Positions 48,697 to 61,912 are shown, counted from the stretch's first letter. The stretch is 64,000 nucleotides of DNA from Tipula vernalis (GCA_958295665.1 OY282558.1:315056092-315120091); one strand, 5' to 3'. Numbers and translations are program-made. The notes: generated from the letters alone by a model not told the origin.

Positions 48697-49136
48697 TGTG
48701 ACGGTGACACCTAGCGTGTGACAGAATAAGTTAAATTAATAGCTCAACGTTTAACTGTAATAAAATAGAATATTCCATGATAAAATTGTTCCACACTATT
48801 CTAACTAGAGAAAGCATGAGCTTTCTAGAAGTTTGGTTTGTGTATATAAAGGAGCGAATGAAGTCAAATTGGATCAGTAGTATTTGGAAAGCGATAGTGT
48901 AAAGGTTAAAAAGGGATTAAAAAGTGACTTAAAAAGTGTTGTAGTGCGAAATAAAAATTATAAGTGTACAGTAAAATTGTGTGAAAATTATTTAAAGTGA
49001 ATTTGTGAATTATAATTAATAAATTGTGTTGTAATATTTTTTGTGCGAAATAAATAAATTCGTTGGTGATAAATTGAGTTTGTTTTATTCACAATCCAGT
49101 GATACGAACTTTGATTGACAACGCAAAAACGTAACA
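48697..49136 (+). repeat. 3' LTR of the decayed Ty3/gypsy element
   Basis: Preceded by the purine tract GTGAGGGGTAG and starting TGTGACGGTGACACC, it ends in CGTAACA, so the ends have the TG...CA form. It contains a TATA box at 48843, an initiator at 48874 and AATAAA at about 49050, followed by a T/G-rich stretch, the order expected for U3-R-U5. No 5' LTR was found upstream of 47130. The exact end is inferred from the TG/CA rule. Confidence 0.65.
48843..48879 (+). promoter_or_regulatory. LTR core promoter (TATA + initiator)
   Basis: TATATAAAGG starts at 48843. TCAGTA has its A at 48876, 33 bases downstream, matching the fly initiator consensus. It marks the probable U3/R border. Confidence 0.6.
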
Positions 49137-52100
49137 ATATGTTTTAAAAGATCGAAGTAGTGCTGTAGTAGTTTTATATTACACAAAATAATGCAGTAAA
49201 ATACATTTTCCATATAAAAAAGGCAAATGGAGAGACAATTTAAGCAGCAAAATTTTTCCAAATTCCATAATTTGTATATTTAATACTTTAAAACCAGAAA
49301 CAACCATATGTTGATTTTCCCATATCGGAAGGTGAATATGGCGGCATCGCTGTTGTCGCCAGTGTATAATGAATGCGAAGTTTAAATCGCTATCCATCAT
49401 GCCTCTTATAGTTAAAGTGGCCTGGTGTTGATGTAATTGGGGTGGAACAATGTTGAGTGCAATTGTTCGGTCTTTAATTTTGATATATTTCATAATTAGA
49501 AAAATTGAATAGTGCTTCTAGTCATTATTTCTGCCATGATGTCATAAGCAACAGTATCGCGATGGTGGTATAAAGTGTTGGGGAATTGGTTTCTAATATA
49601 ACTTTGTAATATAAATCTAGATATAACTTTGGGCGAACTAGTGAACTATAATCTATTGTAGTCTTACTTTGGGAACTTTACAACAGCAATGCCGTGTATT
49701 TTTATTTCCTTTGGAAAAGCGTCGGATCAGGTTTTATGTGTTTGTTGGTAAAGAATTGTTCTAGCAATAATTCTGAAGATTTATTGTTTTTATTTTGATT
49801 ATTATGTCAACGGATATATGCAGAAGGAAATTATTTTCGGTTTTAATTTGAGCGTAATTTGCATTTATTTCTTTTCTTAAACCAATTGATGTTCCACCAA
49901 TGTAAGATGGCATATATATTGGATTAAGTTTTTACAGTTTAAAACTTATTTGATCTTATCATTTTGATTTTCGTTACTGGTGACGTTAATTGTAATTCAT
50001 TACAGGACAGCGTACACCACAGAGCAAACTTGTATAATCTTAGTGGCAGATTTGCGGAAATGCTTCATTATAATTGCAGTTTGAGCTAAACTGTAGTTTT
50101 AAGTTGCGATAGTGACCAGTATGGCGGATATCATTTGAATAAGCAGGTGATTCTAATCTAACTATACGAGTATTTATTATGTTAGGTCGTCTCTGAGCTA
50201 CTGTTTATAAGTTATAAGTGAAATTTAAAGTTATAATGATTACGATATTATGACGTGTACAGAAATGGAATCCACCAAAGTAATAAGTGTTTTTTTTTCA
50301 GAATACAGGGGTCATCCTAATAAACTGCAAAATTAGATCTAGATGGCTATTAGATAGATTTAAATAGTTTTCAAGCATAATAACAAATTTACAGAAAAAG
50401 TTCTGAAATCTGTACTAGTCAAGAGAAACACAATACTAATATTAATATTAAAATTATTTGTTTTACTTAAATAATAATTCATAATATGTTTATGAAAATT
50501 AATTAACTTAAATTTAAAGTTAATTAATTAAGATTAGATATTTTAAAATTAATGCAGATCTGAATTTTAGTAATTATTTAAAAAAAAATTCTAAATCAAC
50601 TTTAGGGAACTTAAGTATCAATTGAACTTCCAGTTAGAAATTGTGTTGCCTTCCCAAGTAGCACCAAATAACTTTAGAACCGGCTTCATTCTTTGTTTCT
50701 AATATGATATATTTAATTTAATTTAATTTTTTTATTTTATTTATTTATATGTATGATTTGTACTATTAAATAAATTAATTGGAATTTTTCTTGGTATTAA
50801 GGTAGGACCCGTCATTATTTTGCATTTTAGGATGACCAGAGCTGCAACAACAAAATAATTTATTTGTCTATAAAATTAACATTTAGTTATTTTTTTTCTA
50901 TAATTAATTGGCTATGGCCGGTTAAGAATATTAATATTATTTTAATTGTAGCGCATAAAGATTAATTTATAATTTATTTCAGAGAATTAAGTGAGGGTTT
51001 CACAGTATAAATAATTCTCTACTTTACTTTTAAAGTAGTAAATGACGATAATTAATTAATTTTGATTTGGATTTTCAGAAGTATACCGGAACAACCTTGC
51101 TCAGCTTCCAGAAACTTCAAACATCCAGCGCACACGTAGTTTAGAAATAGTATTGTCTTGTGCTAACTATATTTTATCCTATATATTACTAACAAAAACA
51201 TACTTACTATGGACTACTCAGGTATCTGAAACCGGGTCGATTCTTTAATATAAACAAACCTTTCCTATCCTTCCATTTTGTTATATGTAAAAAGGGTGTA
51301 CGATGGGACCCAGCCTTCTAATGCGGGATTTCTTGCTTAGGCTTCGTTCTACATTTAAATCAATAAATCAGCAGGTACAAGCAATATTTTTACCCTCGCA
51401 AAGTGCTTAAATTTTTCCATACAATTGTTTCGTTTAAATAGTATAATAAGTACTTCACAAAAATGAAACGGAAACGAAACCGGCCAAGACGAAGAAGGAA
51501 AGAGACATGGTTATATTTGTCGTGTTTCCCATGAAAACTGCACTAGAACTCGATAAACTTTAAATTCCTAAACCGAAAAAAAATAAATACCTAAAGCGCG
51601 TGAAGTGTACTTAACATAAATACACATTGCTGTAATAACAAGCAATAAATAGTTATAATTATAGCTTAATGTTTATCAATTCAAAATCAATTCAAAAATA
51701 TTTTACAGTTGAAAATATTTTGAGTTTATGAAGTGTAAAAATAGCTATAAATGTATTTATTTATTGTTAGTTGTTAGAGCAATGAATATTTATGTTAAGT
51801 ACATCACATATTTGCGGTTTATGCATTTATTTTTTTCGGTTTACATAGAATAAAAAGAATTTACATTTATCGAGTTATAGTGCAGTTTTTACGGAAAACG
51901 TTACTATAAGCGAATGGGATTTTTTCAAGTAATTTTTTTAAAAATAAAACGAGAATGCATATTTTTTTTTAAATACTATATACCTGCATGGCAATATACA
52001 CTTTTGTTTTTCAATAAAAATAATTAATTAACAATATAATTAATTCAATATCCGATGCATTCTACCTCGATGTCTGAATTCATTTTGTATTTTATTTATT

Positions 52101-53950
52101 TTGATTTGACAATTTGACATAAGTGCTAGTAAGGATAACAAACAAAAAAAAATGCAAAAACACCGATAGTGTATAAATGCAAAGACGAAACGAAATTGAA
52201 TTGAATCAATTCTCCCATTCGTTTTCGTTTCGTTTCTGCTGTTCTAGTAAATTTTCATACAATAAATTTGTTCGTATCATTTCATTCCGTTTCGGTATCA
52301 GCTATATAACTAACCTATAATGAGTACAGGTTAAAAAAAAAATGATTTGGCTTTTTTACGATGGTGCAGAAAAGCCTACTTTCAACGACGATATTTGTAT
52401 TTCAACTTTCTAATTTTTCTGGCAGGCCGGCGAAGTTAAATTTATTTGGAAAGTAAATTAATTTCGCCAATAAATTTGAATTAAAAAAAAAATAGATGTC
52501 GCCGATTTAATTCATAATGAAAATGAATTTATTTCGCCATACAAACATTTTCAGTTAATTCCTGGGGATATAATTTTGTTGAATGGTCACATTCGATCAT
52601 GCATAAGCTCCGCAGATCTTTGTATAAAATTAGACAAGTTTGCGTTGGAATGAAATAGCCTATTTTGAAGGCGTTTTTTTTATTTCCTTATACAATATTT
52701 TAGAGTTCCGTAATTGAAATATCTGAACTTAATTAAAAATAAAATGAAGTTTTATAAAAGTGTCGAATTTATTAGCTAGCTGCAACATTTAAAATTTAGA
52801 TGAGATAGTAATTTCTAAATTTAGATGAAATAGTAAAAAACTGGTTGGAACAACGTTAGATAGAATACGTTCATCTAAGCACTAATTATCATGGGTGCCA
52901 AAACTTTGGAAAAGGAATTCACTCTTTCTTGGCGAAAGTTTAATTTTGGAGAGTATTTTTATAAAATAATATCAAAATCATCTCAAAATGTAATTAATGC
53001 TTGTCAATGAATAGAGCAAAAATATTATAAAATGTTTATATAAAAGTTTTCTACATATATCTTTAATATACAAGAAGTCTATATTGGTATTAAGTAAATA
53101 TTAGTTGCAGAAATATTAAAATTAAATTATTTCTAAAATATATTTTTCGAACTTTCATTTTCAAAAATACATTATAGTTGGATCTGACGAATCAAAATAA
53201 CACTTGCTAAATTTATCTTTATTATTACTAGTGAACATCAGATATCTAAGATGTTTGCAGAAGAATATAAAAAAAAACTTGCCACACGTTCTTAATATTT
53301 TGTGGATTTGTTTTGCTATTCCTAAAACTTTTAAACTTGAAATTTTTCCAGTTGTTAATTTTTGATCCATTTTCCTAAATTTGTACTTTCGTTGTAGACC
53401 TTTATTTCAATTGTAAGCTTTTATTTCAATAAATAAATTAATTATTACATGAAAATGAAAACGATTTTCTTAACTGATGTTCATATACATACTTTGAAAG
53501 TCAAACATTTCAGATCATAGTTAAGAATTTGTGTTTTGCCATTGGTTTTATATGAAAATTTTGAAAAGTTTTATAAAAACTTCGTTTTTTAGAGCATGGC
53601 TTTATATAATGAAGTTTACTTGGAATAAACTTATCGAAACATGGAAGGTATTTTTTATTATAAACTAAATGAAAAAATATATTAAATAACATGTTTAAAT
53701 TAAAACTAAACAAATAGAATTTTTACTTAAAATTTAAAATTGCGAATTCGCCCTGTTTGGGGCAACCTTTTAAAGACAAGTTCATTTGCTGGTTCACGAC
53801 ATTTTTTGACAATAATTTGCCATTTATATTTGCTTTATTTTATTGAAAGCTATTTTCTGTTGAGATGTGGCTTTAATTTATCATTTTCTTTTCAAAATAA
53901 ATATCTCACTTCAACACCTAATTACACCTAACAGTAGAAAAATTTGGTTT
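49137..53950. other. AT-rich intergenic or intronic sequence, no gene recognised
   Basis: Open frames here are short and motif-free. GAAACGGAAACGAAACC at about 51467 and CGTTTTCGTTTCGTTTCTGC at about 52219 are loosely complementary, but no convincing inverted repeat results. Confidence 0.5.
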
Positions 53951-53952
53951 TA

Positions 53953-54655
53953 CAGTCAGTCAAGTAAGAGCGTGGTCGTCATTACCGACAGGTAATGAAA
54001 GATTTCGCTCTAATTCCTTTGCGAGCCGATAGAGGGAAGCTTTGTCCTTGATGCATTGTCAACAAAGATTCAGTTGTCGTTGATCTGTTGAAAGAGAATC
54101 GCGTTAAGCGCCATGAGTGCTAAATACGCGTCGCGCTACGAGGCTGTGTTCCTTTGCACCCACCCGAAAGGTCCCAAAATGTCGCAATCAGCGGCTGCTA
54201 AATATATGAGAAAGTCGAAGGCATTTGTACATAAGTGGGTACAGCGATATAAAGTGGCTAAAAATGTCGATGATTTACCAGAACGTGGCTCGATAGGAAA
54301 AGTTGACAAAAAAGATGAAAAAAGAATAGTGAATCTGTTTTCGGGGAATCCTGGTTTAACACTGCGGCAAGGACAAGCAAAATTAAAGGCAAAAGGTTTA
54401 GATATATCCTACGAAACTATCCGAACCCATCTCCGTACTCATGACCTGAAATGGCGCAACACAATGAAGAAGCCTCTGTTGACTGGAAAACATGTGAAAA
54501 AGCGACTCGCAAGACATATTTTGCAGTTATTTAACCCTGCCAGAAAAAAGAGATTTGCGGATTTCTGGATTTTATGCCATACAAATAATACAAGTTTCTG
54601 TCCTAAAATACGTCTTAAAATCCATACTCTCAAACCATCCCAAGTAACAATTTGA
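53953..54655 (+). mobile_element. Tc1-like DNA transposon, 3'-truncated
   Basis: A TA dinucleotide followed by CAGTCAGTCAAGTAAGAGCG at 53951-53972 has the form of a Tc1-type terminus at its TA target. About 140 bp later a transposase frame starts. No inverse copy of the terminus was found downstream, so the right end is lost. Confidence 0.6.
54113..54655 (+). pseudogene. Tc1-like transposase, N-terminal DNA-binding half only
   Basis: The ATG at 54113 opens 180 codons. The first ~125 form the paired-like helix-turn-helix region of Tc1/mariner transposases: SQSAAAKYMRKSKAFVHKWV (helix 2-3 region), DLPERGSIGK linker, then GLTLRQGQAKLKAKG, SYETIRTHLRTHDLKW and MKKPLLTGKHVKKRLA. After this the similarity stops. 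The DDE/D catalytic region (~200 residues) is absent and the remaining codons look unrelated. It therefore cannot cut DNA, though a DNA-binding fragment could be made. Confidence 0.8.
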
Positions 54656-55185
54656 TAGGTAAATTGTCCTAGACAGGAAAAACAAAGCTGTTACAACGTC
54701 GTGAAATCCGAAAAATTACACAAATTAGTTATAAATGTTAAATAGATATCCAATAAGTTTTTAAAACGTTGTGGCAATGAAAAAAAAAGCTAATTAGCTT
54801 AAGTTGGTATATAAGACATTCCAGCAGCGATTTTGTTATACGCCATAAAACAAAACAGTAGGGGAAAAGCAATTTTGCTGTGGTAATCAACTAAACAAGT
54901 ATAACAGCTACAGTACTTTATTTATTTTTTTGTGTAATTTTCAAACATATTTGCATTTAATCAAAATTACTGTTAAAATAACAAAATAGTTAGAAAACAA
55001 GTCTAAAAGAAATTTATAAGTAATTTTGGAAGTGGAAAAGGGTTTTTTTGGCAATGATTATTTACGGATTCAAAAATCCAATATGCTGTGCGGTCTAGTT
55101 ATGCGATTTATAACAAAAAATCAAATAAATCGAATATAATGGCGAACAAAGATTTATATCATTATTTAAAATTTTATTTATTTAT

Positions 55186-55762
55186 TTATTTATTATTTAT
55201 AATAATTATTAATAGTCTTGTGGTATCTTGCAAATGAGTCCTACCAAATGCTATGTTTGAAGATCCATCTTGCAATTGACTAGTGCCAGTTGATGCGGAT
55301 GTGTGTAACGTAACAGTCAGGATTGGTGGTTTTTCCATTGTTTTTTTGCGACTATCGATTACATCTCGCACTGAAGAAATATTTGACATACTATATGTAT
55401 CTTAATTTAAAAAAAAAATGTATTAAAAAATTAACAAAATACTTTAAACTTAGTACGTAATGTATTTACTTTTCTGAATTCATTTTCATCCCAACGGCTT
55501 TCTTCGGAAGTGACTCCTTTTTGTAACCTTTGCTTCTGAACTGCCAGCTGATAACCGAATATTTGACGAGCAAGCATGCCGGTTCTGAGCACCATAAATT
55601 ATTGGCTTTTTGCTCTGTAATCCTTGATATTTGAGGAATTGTTTGGTGTCCGGCTGATAATAAACGACAGCATTATTTTCGTCTCCTTCGAACCAGCACG
55701 CCGGACACACAAACAATAACACAAATTCTTTCTTGCTTACAGTTTCGAGAAAACAGAAAACC
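55186..55762 (-). CDS. Candidate spliced gene fragment (two exons, hypothetical protein)
   Basis: On the minus strand an exon from about 55762 (after ATTATTAG) to 55470 is open and reads KKEFVLLFVCPACWFEGDEN, VVYYQPDTKQFLKYQGL, KKPIIYGAQNR. A donor AAAA|GTAAAT follows at 55469. An acceptor ATATAG ends at 55391, giving a 79-bp intron that keeps the frame. Exon 2 continues MSNISSVRDVIDSRKKTMEK to a stop at 55186. The first part loosely resembles an N-terminal module (E...VVP-x(2)-W...) common in uncharacterised insect proteins. No start codon was found, so a further exon upstream (to the right) is needed. Function unknown. Confidence 0.4.
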
Positions 55763-56074
55763 TAATAATCATAACAAACCTATTAAACAATACTCTTAAA
55801 ATATTAAATAAACTTAAAGTCACTAGAACAATGATTTCATAGCAAACACTTAACATTACTAAAGATAAAATGTACCGTTTCAGTAATTACCGCGTTAATC
55901 TGACAATAATGTTGAGTAACAAATTACAGAAAGCCAACTTGATATGCCAATTGGTTTGGAAAAGAAAAAACTGCTTAACTCAAAGCAAAATTGTTTAATA
56001 CACAGAAAAACTGATTAACACACCGCAGAATCTATATGTGTATTATATGTAAATTTAAAACTAAACCAACGTTG

Positions 56075-56078
56075 TTAA
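56075..56078 (+). repeat. TTAA target site, left of the piggyBac MITE
   Basis: TTAA directly before CCCTCTAGCAGG. The same TTAA follows the other terminus at 56845-56848. Confidence 0.8.
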
Positions 56079-56844
56079 CCCTCTAGCAGGTACATATTTT
56101 CGCTTATAATATTATAGGTGTATGTGCGTTAACGTTTATTATTTGTGTAATTGAAACATCTCAGTTAAATATTTATGTGAACAAAATTGGGCAGACAAAT
56201 ATTTAATTGTCGCGTCATAATGTCCAAGTGAACAAGAAATATTATTACTGTCTTGTTTTTCTTGTCGTAGAAATCAGAGAGTGTGCTTGCGAAGCACCCT
56301 TCGAGTATACAACGCCAAATGTGGACCGTATTTGGAAGGAGTACTTCGAGTGCAAAGAGCTAATAATGTAAAATGTAGAAAACATCGATACGTCGTGTGA
56401 GCGATGTTAGCTGACATAACGAGGCAATAAATAGTATAATAGTTTGCATTGCTCAAAACAGGAAAACGTATCTTGCTTGATTTAACGCAAGTGTGCTAGT
56501 AAGTTTTGAAAGGCTTCGTTTGCAATTGAGAGATATGTATAAACGAAATTGTTTCACATCGAATAGCTTAGCTTTGCTGAAAGGCGCAACGGAACCTTGT
56601 GTTTCTGAAATATTAGTATGCATTCGTGAGATCAAATTTTATTTGATTGGCGGTTGGTGCTTTTAGATTTCAACCGGGAATTAGAATTGCAATTAGTGAT
56701 GTTTTTGTATTAAATTATTTGTTAATATAGTATTATGTTAGTAATTTTAACCTGAAACAATTTTAGACCTTATTTTCGATTTTTTTAACATTAAAATTAC
56801 CCTACCATTATTTTCCTAGTCGGAAAAAATTGCCTGCTAGAGGG
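56079..56844. mobile_element. Non-autonomous piggyBac-type element (766 bp)
   Basis: Both ends are the inverted repeat CCCTCTAGCAGG (13th base T on the left, C on the right) and both are flanked by TTAA, the piggyBac target. piggyBac termini typically begin CCC(T/A). The interior has no transposase frame and includes a short palindromic stretch near 56280-56300 (GTGCTTGCGAAGCAC). It would depend on a transposase encoded elsewhere. Confidence 0.82.
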
Positions 56845-56848
56845 TTAA

Positions 56849-58730
56849 AGTGACTAATATTACATGCAAAGTCCAACAGATAAAACGCTTAACACCAAAC
56901 AATAATATTTTATGATCAGTGATTTTCTCATTCAAAAGCTAATTAGTTATTTAAAACATTTAATATATTTTGGTTACTTTTTCGTAAGTTCGTAAGACAA
57001 TTTAGCTGTAATAATATCTAATTTAGACAAATTTTTAAAATGGTTATCTATTATGCTATTTAGCTGTTGCATATATTAAAGCCATATTTTAATTTAGTTT
57101 TTCTTCTCATAAAAATGGCTGCATCATTTATCTGGTTAAAAAACTTCGACAAAAACAACTTTATCACATGCAAATATTAAAAAAACGCCAATCTTCAGTT
57201 TTTATTTGATTACCAGAAGCTTTTTAACAGATTTGGATTTATTTTTCACGAAAAATAAATTTTTCGAAAAAATTTTTGATTTTAATTTTATATCAAATAT
57301 TTTTAAGTAAGTCGCGTTTTTCCTTTTCTGACCTACTTTTTCAAACTGGTCGATGAAATTTGTTTTTCGTGTAGTTTTACGATTAAAAGTCACAAGCAAA
57401 GTCATATTTTCCCTGTCAATGTCTCATAAAATACTTGTGACATTTATTATAAAAGTATAGAAAATAAAATTAGAATGACATCATTAAAATTGTAGATGCA
57501 ATTATAGAAATAAGTTTTTTCACCAACCATTTAGCAATAAATTGTTATTGTCACAATAATTTCCAAAATAATAGCTCTTTAGTTATTTCTGACTGTTTTG
57601 CTATTTTGAAACCGATTCCTTTGCTGTTATAACATTAAGCACAGCGAAACTGCTTTGCTTTATGCACAACGAAACTGCAAATATATATTTTTTTGCTATA
57701 TGGAAACCTATATTTTTAAATAAATCAAACTGCTGTCTCAAAAGTAATTTACCATTTATTGCGAGTTTGCTGTTTGACGTTGCTATAACATATCGGCAAG
57801 CAAATACGATTACCATTTTTGCTGCTATTACGTCGACAAACCAACAAACTCACGTTTTTGGTTATTTTTTAAGAAGTTTCTGCAGAAGTTTATTATCACT
57901 AAATTGCTGTGAATTTTAGATGGTACAACGTTTTGACAACTCCAAATTTTTACTTGGGATTGATTTGACATATGAAGACCTTCTTTGCATAAATTTGTTG
58001 TTATTAATTAGTGATGCTGCAAGACAATTAATAATGACAAATTTTGTTTGGTTTTCGAAGTAAAATATAATAACTTCGATATATAGAAAATCCACACTTT
58101 TACATATTTTTCTTATTTGGAAAGGTTCAATGATTGCAGAAATTTTTTTGAAGCATAATTTTTAGGTTCCGGTGGTTTTAATCTAAAGATTAAGCTGCTT
58201 GTGATTCAAATGTAATTACTGAAATATCAATATGGTGAACAATAATCTATAACAAATTAACTCCGAAAACCGAAAATTCATAAACTAATAATAAATTAAT
58301 TAATTTACGGCAATTTATAGTGTAATTATGTTAATAAAGTGCTTTAACCTAGTGTGATGTGTTACATAATTCTTTATTATTTTGTAAAGTGCATTGGTGG
58401 ACATTTGAATAATAATAATTTAAACCAAACTCGAAAATCCTGTTTTAAAAGCATAAATCGTAACATTAATATTGTTTGGCACACTGTCTGTAGCTGGAAC
58501 TTTAAATAACTGTAAACATAATATTCAAAACAAGATTACCTGTGTATAAAAAAAAATTAAGACATTGTTCTATGTACCTTTAAAAATTAAAATTAAAATA
58601 GATAATTTGTGAAGTTGTTCTAAAACCTAATTAAACGTCTTGCCTGTATCAAACATCTAAAAAGTTCTCAATAATAAATTGGAAAATTGTCAAGTTAATT
58701 TATTTAAAAGTGACTATTTAACTATCTTAC
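56849..58730. other. AT-rich sequence, no gene recognised
   Basis: Frames at 57202-57405 and 57601-57919 overlap on both strands and carry no motif. No element ends were identified. Confidence 0.5.
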
Positions 58731-58839
58731 AGTGTCACAATATGACGAATGAATTGACTAGAGACATATCGGTGGCAACTGGTAGCAAATTTGAAGAAGA
58801 GTTTCAAATCCTTGTCGAAAAAATCAAAAATGATATAAG
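58731..58839 (+). CDS. Candidate short coding exon with start codon
   Basis: An acceptor-like CTATCTTACAG ends at 58730. ATG at 58742 (context CACAATATG) opens MTNELTRDISVATGSKFEEE and continues to a donor-like AAG|GTATAT at 58839/58840, giving 32 codons plus two bases. The composition is more codon-like than its AT-rich surroundings. I do not recognise the peptide, and no following exon was found in the next kilobases. It could be chance. Confidence 0.25.
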
Positions 58840-61826
58840 GTATATAATGTCTACCTAAATACTATAATGGGTGAATGAAAATGCCAGATTAGTTCAATAC
58901 CTATATAGTATTCAAGAATCGGACGAAATGGATAAGTAGACTAATATTGTGGCATTGCATTTGACAAGCGGTCCTGCGATTTAGTTCTTACTGATGTCCC
59001 GGTAAAAGTAAATGAAAATATTTATCACCTTGTCAATTAATTTGCTGCAGCAATCAGCATCATATGCATACCTCATCGATTTGCATTCCTGCAACGGTAA
59101 TACACAGATTACAAATAACACATCTCCAATTATAATAAAGTTTGGTTCAAAGTCAAAAATCACTAAATTCTTCTTTAAATATCGATTGAAACAAAACTTG
59201 ATGCTGAAAGATATTCAGATTGCGTCTAGTTCCCAAATTAAAATTATTTGTGGATTAACGGCTATAAATCATCAAATTTTGTAGAAGGTAAAACTGCAGA
59301 AATATGGTTTAGTCTGCATTGCAGCATGTTCCTTATGTGCTGCCGCGCCACCTAAAAATTGAAATGACTTCGAGTCGCATCTCAATCTGATTCAAACTAA
59401 TCTACTTCCTCTAATATAAAACTTGACGTTAAAGGCGTTAGTTTTAGTCTTGATTCAAAATTACATATATTTTTTTGGTAAAAGCTTACAGCGTCAAGTA
59501 GATTTACTCCTCTTTCTCATGATTTCGGAAAAGCTTTGGTTTGTACATATTTATATTCCAAAAAAAATCAAATAAAACTATAACAGTCGGTACAGTTGTT
59601 GTTTCTTATTGAAAATTAAAATCGAAAAGTTCAATAATAATTTTTTAAAAATTTCTGTCACAACTGACCAAATTTCAGTAATAGAATAAATACGGTGCTT
59701 TCTGATGTAAATTCTGGATAAGATGAATAGGATAACAGAAGGAATTATCGAAAAAAGCATAAGGCTTAAACAAAAAAGTTTTTAACTTGGACAGATAATT
59801 TTGATGGTTTTAGCTAAACTTCTTTTTCATTTTGAATTTAACATAACGACTTTTGGAAGTTTTGGCTTTAAAGAATCAATTTTAAGTTTTAGTTCTACTT
59901 GAGTAACCTGGTATTATATTGGTTTGGCCATACAATTTTATTATAACTAGACCAAAAGCGGTTAAGTTTTAATTTTTTCAATATATTATAAATTTTATTA
60001 AAAGCTCCCAGTTCGGCTTGAATTAACATTTTAGTTCATTTGAATGTTAAAATTTTTAGGCCTAAGTTCGGAATTCCATTCGTGGTAGCAATCAGAATTT
60101 AGTAAAGTAGAAAGCTTTAAATATTCGATTTACACTTACAAGAAACAACAAATATTTGGGGCAGAGAAATATGTCAAACAATTTTACACTTTTCATCAGA
60201 CAGCACCAAAAAAAATGAAAATGTAGGGGAATATTTTTCCAATAAATGAAAAAAATTTGTATTAAAAAACTATTATCGAAGGTGAATATTTAATTCTTAA
60301 TTCCCGATTCTACGAAATTTAGTTTGTAACGATAAATAGCACAGAATTGTTAATATTACATAAATTCATAAAATGTAGCTAATGGCAGTTCTTCCTACGA
60401 ATACTCATTTGGTATTGGTGACTAAAATTTTAGTGGGAGAAATACCAAAACGAAAAATATTGGTTTAAATCCAATAAACCATTCTGTTTACATAAATAAA
60501 ATTTATGCATTTTATATTCCACGGAAATAGAAAACAAAATAAATTAATAAATTATTACAGGTGTATAGTTGTAACTATCAAAATGATAATTAAAAATCAC
60601 CCATATATTAATCAGGTTGGAAACTAAATTCAAGGCAAAATATCAAATAAAATTTAATGTCAAATTGTCAAGTTTATTAAAACCATATATTTCGCGTATG
60701 CCTGCAAAATTATAATATTTAGTGATAGCGCACAACCAATTCCATAAGTAAGCAACCTTTTAATTAATATTTAAACATGAATGGGCTAATTTTGCCTTGT
60801 CTTCGTTTATAATTTTTATTAAAGCAAACAAAAACAAAATACTCATGATTTATGATCGATTGTTTGATAATTAGATTTCAGCATATTTTTTTTTTTTTAT
60901 TTTTTTTTTAATATCAATTAAATTATTGCGTGCTTAAAATAAGACAACCAATAATAAAATCCATAAATCGTGCCCAATAAAATAAATGCTATAAAATAAT
61001 ATAAATCAATTGCATTTTAATTTTATTTTTTGATTGTAAAATGCAATTTTATATTTACAAGAATTCTCACTATGCTCAAAATATCAACTATACATATATA
61101 TATAATATCTACTTGGAGACCTGGTGTAATAAAAAATACATAAAACACAACACAAATCAATTGATTAATTATATTCAGTGTTTGTATAAATTTCAATTCA
61201 ACGCGAAAACAATAAAAAGTAATAAAATATAAATAATAAATAATTAATTAACATTTAAATCACATACTAATTTGCACTTTAAACCACTTTGATTTCTTTT
61301 TGCAAAAGGAAAATACGAATAAATCTTCATGTGAGGTCCGACATCGCAATAGGAGACATAAAAATTCTTCCATATTATTATTTATGTTTTGTTTATAAAT
61401 TTTTTGTTTTTTTAGTTTTCGTGGCATATTGGCACATTTTTTGCATTCACAATCAAGTGAATTTCTATAAATGAATGAACTAAATTTATGGCCATAAATA
61501 ATTATTTAAGTAGAAAATGTAAAACTTTATCTATTATACATAGTAATGCTTCTATATATTTATGATAAGGTTTGGCATTTTATAGCCGATATGATACATG
61601 AATACAAAAAATATATGTTGACCATTTGTTTAACGCATCATTCGCCGATCCTCCATATATACATATTGTACATACCATACATTGCGAAGAAAATTAATTA
61701 TGTAGAATGGAAATTTTTATTTTGGCTACATACATAATGAACAGTTAGTATGTATAGTATTCAGCTCAAAAACTAATAAATAAATAAATTTAAAGGAATA
61801 AAATAAAATTTATTAGAAATATATTT
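58840..61826. other. AT-rich sequence, no gene recognised
   Basis: A frame at 59012-59284 has a stretch with faint likeness to piggyBac transposase cores but no catalytic residues. The rest is A/T-rich without motifs. Confidence 0.45.
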
Positions 61827-61912
61827 ATGATGGCGTCAAAACGACGCGTTGCCAAACAGGAAAATAGCGCGAAGAGCGAAACAGCATTAAATTCAAACGG
61901 AATGATGTACGA
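61827..61912 (+). CDS. Candidate first coding exon of a host gene running rightward
   Basis: ATGATGGCG at 61827 opens MMASKRRVAKQENSAKSE and continues through TALNSNGMMY to a strong fly donor, GA|GTATGT, at 61912/61913. G+C content and codon use stand out from the flanks. A pyrimidine-rich acceptor (TTTGTTGCTTTCAG, ending 61959) is close, but splicing to it gives a stop after five codons and a 47-bp intron, so a long intron reaching beyond the window is more likely. Protein identity unknown. Confidence 0.4.

Noticed and set aside
51460..52300. Long inverted repeat of a DNA transposon
   Set aside because: The GAAACGGAAACGAAACC and CGTTTTCGTTTCGTTTC stretches are simple-sequence-like and do not extend into matching arms.
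59012..59284. piggyBac transposase fragment
   Set aside because: Likeness is limited to a few residues (YLIDLHSCNG) without any catalytic Asp context.
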